Assembly (NCBI RefSeq): GCF_016860525.1
Contig: NZ_BNEA01000001.1
Coordinates: forward strand, 1,133,501-1,197,500
DNA: 64,000 bases
Source: Streptomyces rubradiris
GTDB lineage: Bacteria; Actinomycetota; Actinomycetes; Streptomycetales; Streptomycetaceae
Direction: 5' to 3'
In this document: in pieces, positions 60,240 through 64,000 of the stretch
How positions within the stretch are numbered: position 1 is the first letter of the stretch
How the letters are laid out: each line of letters starts with the position of its first letter
The notes under the pieces: model-generated
Databases searched by the model: none
The model's input: only the letters and a program-made list of their open reading frames with translations
What the model was told of the DNA's origin: nothing
Translations under genes and position numbers: made by a program

Positions 60240-61601
60240 TCACAGGCGTTCGAAGGAGCGACGCAGCTCCCAGTCGGTGACCGCGGCGTCGAAGGCGTCC
60301 AGCTCGACGCGCGCCATGTTGCGGTAGTGCGCGACCACTTCGTCGCCGAAGGCGGCCTTGGCGATCGGGCTGTTCTCCCAGAGCTCGGCGGCCTCCCTCA
60401 GGGTGGTCGGGACGTGCTCGAACCCGGCGGTGTAGGCGTTTCCGGGGCAGGGTTCGGGCAGTTCGAGCCCGTGCTCGACGCCGTACAGGCCGGCCGCGAC
60501 CAGTCCGGCGACGGCGAGGTGGGGGTTGACGTCGCCGCCGGGGAGGCGGTTCTCGAAGCGCAGGGAGCGGCCGTGGCCGACCACGCGCAGGGCGCAGGTG
60601 CGGTTGTCGTGGCCCCAGGCGACGGCGGTGGGCGCGAAGGAGCCGGGCTGGAACCGCTTGTAGGAGTTGATGTTGGGGGCGTACAGGAGGCAGAAGTCGC
60701 GCAGGGCGGCGAGCTGTCCGGCGAGGAAGTGCCGCATCACGTCGGACATGCCGCCGTCGGGGCCGGCCATCGCGTTGCGGCCGTCGGCGTCGGCGAGGGA
60801 GAGGTGGATGTGGCAGGAGTTGCCCTCGCGTTCGTTGTACTTGGCCATGAAGGTGATCGAGACGCCCTCCTGGGCGGCGATCTCCTTGGCGCCGGTCTTG
60901 TACAGGGCGTGCTGGTCGCAAGTGCGCAGGGCCTCGGCGTAGCGGAAGGCGATCTCGTGCTGGCCGGGGTTGCACTCGCCCTTGGCGGACTCCACGGTGA
61001 GGCCGGCGCCGGCCATGTCGTTGCGCAGCCGGCGCAGCAGGGGTTCGACGCGGCCGGTGCCGAGGATGGAGTAGTCGACGTTGTACTGGTTGGCGGGGGT
61101 CAGGCCGCGGTAGCCCGCGTCCCAGGCCGCCTCGTAGCTGTCCTTGAAGACGATGAACTCCAGCTCGGTGCCGGCCTGGGCGGTGTAGCCGAGGGCGGCG
61201 AGCCGCTCCAGCTGGCGGCGCAGGATCTGGCGGGGCGCGACGGCGACCGGGGTGCCGTCGTTCCAGGCGAGGTCGGCCAGGAGCAGGGCGGTGCCGGGGT
61301 GCCAGGGGACGCGGCGCAGGGTGGCGGGATCGGGGCGCATGGCGAAGTCGCCGTAGCCGCGCTCCCAGGAGGACATCGCGTAGCCGTCGACGGTGTTCAT
61401 CTCGGGGTCGACCGCGAGGAGGTAGTCGCAGCCCTCGGTGCCGTGGTGGAGTACCTCGTCGAGGAAGAAGCGGGCGGCGAACCGCTTGCCCTGGAGCCGC
61501 CCTTGCATGTCGGGGAAGGCCAGGACGACGGTGTCGATCTCACCGCCCGCGACGAGGGCGTGCAGTTCCTCGACGCTGAGCGGGGGTGTGCGGTCTGCCA
61601 C
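60240..61601 (-). CDS. glnA4: Glutamine-synthetase-like gamma-glutamylation enzyme GlnA4
   Basis: 453 residues from GTG 61601 with AAGGAGG 8 nt upstream. The GS fold is complete: GTELEFIVF and ESAKGECNPGQHEIAF (metal Glu), SCHIHLSL (His), RSLRFENRLPGGDVNPHLA (Glu and Arg). The adenylylation Tyr loop of GlnA (NLYDLP) is replaced by GLELPEP, and the N-terminal ammonium site differs, so it is not an assimilatory GS. S. coelicolor GlnA4 is described as gamma-glutamylethanolamide synthetase; this looks like its orthologue by sequence and place. First gene of glnA4-ALDH-SDR, divergent from a FadR-type regulator. Confidence 0.88.
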   Translation of the reverse strand: MADRTPPLSVEELHALVAGGEIDTVVLAFPDMQGRLQGKRFAARFFLDEVLHHGTEGCDYLLAVDPEMNTVDGYAMSSWERGYGDFAMRPDPATLRRVPWHPGTALLLADLAWNDGTPVAVAPRQILRRQLERLAALGYTAQAGTELEFIVFKDSYEAAWDAGYRGLTPANQYNVDYSILGTGRVEPLLRRLRNDMAGAGLTVESAKGECNPGQHEIAFRYAEALRTCDQHALYKTGAKEIAAQEGVSITFMAKYNEREGNSCHIHLSLADADGRNAMAGPDGGMSDVMRHFLAGQLAALRDFCLLYAPNINSYKRFQPGSFAPTAVAWGHDNRTCALRVVGHGRSLRFENRLPGGDVNPHLAVAGLVAAGLYGVEHGLELPEPCPGNAYTAGFEHVPTTLREAAELWENSPIAKAAFGDEVVAHYRNMARVELDAFDAAVTDWELRRSFERL

Positions 61602-61653
61602 GGGAGAGCCTCCTTCGGCGCCGGCGCGCTGTTCCCGGCCGAACCGGGAGCCA

Positions 61654-61679
61654 TAAGGTATTGCCGGGAACCATTGGTT
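61654..61679. promoter_or_regulatory. Candidate operator between glnA4 and its regulator
   Basis: AAGGTATT (61655-61662) recurs in reverse complement at 62460-62467 before the hydrolase gene. AACCATTGGTT (61669-61679) is an adjacent palindrome. Both lie in the 96-nt divergent gap. Confidence 0.5.
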
Positions 61680-61697
61680 GGGAAGGGGGCACGGCGG

Positions 61698-62435
61698 ATG
61701 GCACGGGAGGCGGGCCCGGACACGCCTGAGGACCGGCTCGCCGCGGTGCTGCGGCCGGTGCGGGCGGGCAACGGCTTCGAGGAGGCACTGGAGCAGATCC
61801 TCCAGGTCGTCCGGCTGGGCCTGGTGCCGGACGGCGGGCGATTGCCGGCCGAGCGGGAGCTGGCGGAGCGGCTCGGGATCAGCCGGGTGACGCTGCGCGA
61901 GGTGCTGAAGGTGCTCCAGGACCAGGGGCTGGTCCGGGCGCGGCGCGGGCGGTACGGCGGAACGTTCGTGCTGCCGCGTCCGGACGCGGGCGGCGAGGAC
62001 GAGCTGCGGCGCCGGGTGGCCGGGGTCGACATCGAGGACGTGCTGCGCTTCCGCGAGGTGCTGGAGGTGGGCGCGGCCGGTCTGTGCGCGGCGCACGGGC
62101 TGGCCGGGGAGCGCGCGCGGCGGCTGCGTGAGGCGCTGGAGCGCACGCGGGAGGCCCCGCTCGCGGACTACCGGCGGGCGGACACGCTGCTGCACCTGAC
62201 GCTGGCCGAGCTGTGCGGCTCGCCGTCGCTGGCCGAGCGGTACGCGGCGGTCCGGGCCACGGTGAACGACCTGCTGGACTGCATCCCGCTGCTGGTGCGC
62301 AACCTGGAGCACTCCCAGCGGCAGCACACCGCGCTGGTGGAGGCGGTGCTGGAGGGAGACGCCGACGGAGCCCGGGAGGTGATGCGCGAGCACTGCGCGG
62401 GCACGGCGGCGCTGCTGCGGGGCTTCCTGACCTGA
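61698..62435 (+). CDS. FadR/GntR-family regulator with FCD domain
   Basis: 245 residues from ATG 61698. Winged helix: GLVPDGGRLPAERELAERLG, ISRVTLREVLKVLQDQGLV and the wing RRGRYGGTFV. The FCD ligand domain (~110-240) shows [39 protein letters not shown] (Asp, His), HSQRQHTALVEAVLEGD and MREHCAG, the metal-binding His set. It should control glnA4-ALDH-SDR and the hydrolase, responding to a small acid or amine derivative. Confidence 0.9.
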   Translation: MAREAGPDTPEDRLAAVLRPVRAGNGFEEALEQILQVVRLGLVPDGGRLPAERELAERLGISRVTLREVLKVLQDQGLVRARRGRYGGTFVLPRPDAGGEDELRRRVAGVDIEDVLRFREVLEVGAAGLCAAHGLAGERARRLREALERTREAPLADYRRADTLLHLTLAELCGSPSLAERYAAVRATVNDLLDCIPLLVRNLEHSQRQHTALVEAVLEGDADGAREVMREHCAGTAALLRGFLT

Positions 62436-62446
62436 CCCGGCTACAC

Positions 62447-62468
62447 AAAGGTTCGACCGAATACCTTT
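62447..62468. promoter_or_regulatory. Inverted repeat before the gamma-glutamyl hydrolase
   Basis: AAAGGT (62447-62452) and ACCTTT (62463-62468) flank TTCGACCGAA, itself a palindrome. The right arm shares the 8-mer AAGGTATT (reverse strand) with the glnA4 upstream region, so both are probably read by the FadR-type regulator. Confidence 0.55.
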
Positions 62469-62544
62469 ACCGAGGCGCTCTTGAAGCGGGCGCCCCGATC
62501 GAGCACGGTGGAATCAGGACCGCCGGGTTCCCGTGGAGGACTGC

Positions 62545-63231
62545 ATGACGGCACGGCCGCTGATCGGCGTGAGCACGTACCTGGAGTCCGGCGCGCGCTG
62601 GGGGGTGTGGGAACTGGAGGCGGTGCTGCTGCCGGCCGCGTACCCACGGCTCGTCCAGCGGGCCGGCGGGCTGGCGCTGCTGCTGCCGCCGGACGCGCCC
62701 GAGCGGGCCGCCGCGGCCCTGGCCCCGCTGGACGCCCTGGTCGTCGCGGGCGGCCCGGACGTCGACCCGGCCCGTTACGGCGCCGAGCGCTCCCCGCACA
62801 CCGGGCGGCCCGCGCCCGAGCGGGACGCCTGGGAACTCGCGCTGATCGAGGCCGCGCTGGCGGCGGGGACACCGCTGCTCGGCGTCTGCCGGGGCATGCA
62901 GCTGCTGAACGTGGCACTGGGCGGCACGCTGGTCCAGCACCTGGAGGGGCACGCGGAGAGGGTCGGCGTGTTCGGCGGGCACCCGGTGAAGCCGGTACCG
63001 GGGACGCTGTACGGCGGGATCGTCCCGGAGGAGCTGACCGTGCCGACGTACCACCACCAGGCCGTGGAGCGGCTCGGCGCCGGACTGGTGCCCTCCGCCT
63101 ACGCGGCGGACGGCACCGTGGAGGCCGTGGAACTGCCCGCGGACCGGGGCTGGGTCCTCGGCGTGCAGTGGCACCCCGAACAGAGCGACGACCTGCGGGT
63201 CATGCAGGCCCTGATCGCAGCCGCTTCCTGA
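62545..63231 (+). CDS. Gamma-glutamyl hydrolase, class I amidotransferase type (PuuD-like)
   Basis: 228 residues from ATG 62545 after GTGGAGG; the GTG at 62533 is part of that site. Peptidase C26 features: PLIGVSTYLESGARW, ALVVAGGPDVDPARYG, the nucleophile in LLGVCRGMQLLNVALGG, and GVQWHPEQSDD with His and Glu. It splits gamma-glutamyl-amino-acid amides to glutamate and the free acid, the last step of a Puu-type pathway. Downstream of the regulator, own operator. Confidence 0.92.
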   Translation: MTARPLIGVSTYLESGARWGVWELEAVLLPAAYPRLVQRAGGLALLLPPDAPERAAAALAPLDALVVAGGPDVDPARYGAERSPHTGRPAPERDAWELALIEAALAAGTPLLGVCRGMQLLNVALGGTLVQHLEGHAERVGVFGGHPVKPVPGTLYGGIVPEELTVPTYHHQAVERLGAGLVPSAYAADGTVEAVELPADRGWVLGVQWHPEQSDDLRVMQALIAAAS

Positions 63232-63301
63232 GGGGCGGCGTGGTCCGCGGGGTGCGGGTGCGTCGGGGCTGAGCGCCCGGTTTTCCGCTGTCCTTTCACG
63301 C

Positions 63302-64000
63302 TCACGCTCGTGTGAGTGACAGGAGTTCTCTCGCCGGACCGGCGGGGCGGTGGCCGGTGGGCCAGACCGCTCGGAGGGCCCGGCGCAGGGGGACGCCCTC
63401 CACGGGGATGCTGACCAGGCGGCGCAGGGACAGTTCCTCACCCACCGCCAGTTCGCTGAGGACGGAGGGGCCCGCGCCGCTGACCGCGGAGGCCTTGACC
63501 GCCGTGGTCGAGGACAGCTCGATCAGCGGGCGGGCCAGACCGCCGAGCGCCGCGTCCAGGACCTGGCGGGTGCCCGAACCCCGCTCTCGGAGGATGAGCG
63601 GGGTGGACGCCAGCTCCGCCGCCGTCAGGGGCCGCCGGCGCCGGGCCCACGGGTGGCCGGGCGCGGTGACGACGATCAGCCGGTCGTGGGCGATGACCGT
63701 GGAGTCCAGGCCGGTCGGCACGTTCAGGCCCTCCACGAACCCGAGGTCCGCCTCCCCCGCCAGCAGCAGCTCCGCGACCTTCGCCGAGTTGCCCGCGAGC
63801 AGCGACACGGCCGTGTCGGGCCGCTCGGCGTGCAGCGCGAGCAGCCAGCCGGGCAGCAGGTATTCGGCGATGGTCATGCTGGCCGCGACCCGGAGCCGGG
63901 AGTCACGCCGGTCCCGCAGCGCCCGCGCGCCCGCGTCGAAGGCGGCCGCCGCCTCCACCACCCGGCGGGCCCAGTCCGTGACCAGGGCGCCCGCGTCGGT
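63302..64000 (-). CDS. LysR-family regulator, 5' part cut off
   Basis: The last 232 residues of a LysR protein; the DNA-binding domain lies past the window edge. The effector domain shows LRVAASMTIAEYLLPGWLLAL, AGEADLGFVEG, VTAPGHPWARRRRPLTAAEL, LRERGSGTRQVLD and a C-terminal WPTGHRPAGPARELLSL. TIAEYLLPGWL and RERGSGTR resemble the CysB/CbbR-like subgroup that regulates sulfur or carbon genes. Converges with the hydrolase gene. Target unknown. Confidence 0.85.
   Translation of the reverse strand, partial: TDAGALVTDWARRVVEAAAAFDAGARALRDRRDSRLRVAASMTIAEYLLPGWLLALHAERPDTAVSLLAGNSAKVAELLLAGEADLGFVEGLNVPTGLDSTVIAHDRLIVVTAPGHPWARRRRPLTAAELASTPLILRERGSGTRQVLDAALGGLARPLIELSSTTAVKASAVSGAGPSVLSELAVGEELSLRRLVSIPVEGVPLRRALRAVWPTGHRPAGPARELLSLTRA

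Overview
The window is a piece of a Streptomyces-type chromosome. Base composition is very GC-rich, third codon positions are almost all G or C, GTG and TTG starts are common, Tat-type twin-arginine signals and ATGA/GTGA stop-start overlaps recur, and the gene order (met transporter, argGH, argCJBDR, pheST, infC-rpmI-rplT, glnA4) resembles, from memory, the core region of Streptomyces coelicolor around SCO1555-SCO1615. I see no tRNA, rRNA, CRISPR array, insertion sequence, prophage or plasmid gene. The region looks like stable core chromosome with small dispersed repeats.

Layout. 1-7.7 kb: the start of a cobalamin gene (cobL, cut by the window), a GNAT acetyltransferase, a methionine ABC transporter operon (metN-metI-metQ-metQ2) preceded by a small Cys/Met-rich leader ORF, a HAD phosphatase gene broken by two palindromic repeats, two small membrane proteins and another acetyltransferase. 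7.7-15.5 kb: a sigma-like regulator, a Tat-exported glycerophosphodiesterase, a PlsC-type acyltransferase, a multicopper oxidase with a perfect inverted repeat over its start, a TetR/MFS efflux pair and an aldo/keto reductase. 15.6-25.2 kb: arginine biosynthesis, argG and argH separately transcribed, then the argCJBDR operon; ArgR-type boxes lie in the argG and argC promoters. 25.1-29.1 kb: a three-gene glycosylation cassette (YfhO-like, GT2, GtrA). 29.3-38.9 kb: accessory enzymes and regulators: CGNR regulator and cysteine desulfurase, GH51 arabinofuranosidase, MocR regulator and EamA transporter sharing a start region, a GHL10 hydrolase. 38.9-43.4 kb: 3-hydroxybutyryl-CoA dehydrogenase, a Nudix hydrolase, an NsdA-like TPR regulator and a SpoIIE-type phosphatase. 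43.5-51.3 kb: translation genes pheST and infC-rpmI-rplT, with a PAS kinase and an rRNA/tRNA methyltransferase between. 51.4-58 kb: DUF1844, SseB, a Tat-exported hydrolase, a mycosin-like protease with a proline-rich membrane partner, and a PLP racemase/aldolase family enzyme. 58-64 kb: a gamma-glutamylation catabolic locus (GlnA4, aldehyde dehydrogenase, SDR, FadR-type regulator, gamma-glutamyl hydrolase) and a cut LysR gene.

How genes work together. The arg genes cover all steps except ArgA-type NAGS (ArgJ recycles acetyl) and ornithine carbamoyltransferase, with their repressor ArgR in the operon. The glnA4 locus reads as a complete four-step route that could convert ethanolamine via gamma-glutamyl intermediates to glutamate and glycine. 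Regulation is unusually visible: a probable Cys/Met attenuator for the met transporter, an infC leader with an intrinsic terminator and an AUC start codon, operators for TetR, CGNR, MocR and FadR regulators, and several leaderless promoters. The main decay is the HAD gene. All functions are assigned by reading the protein sequences; no search was run.
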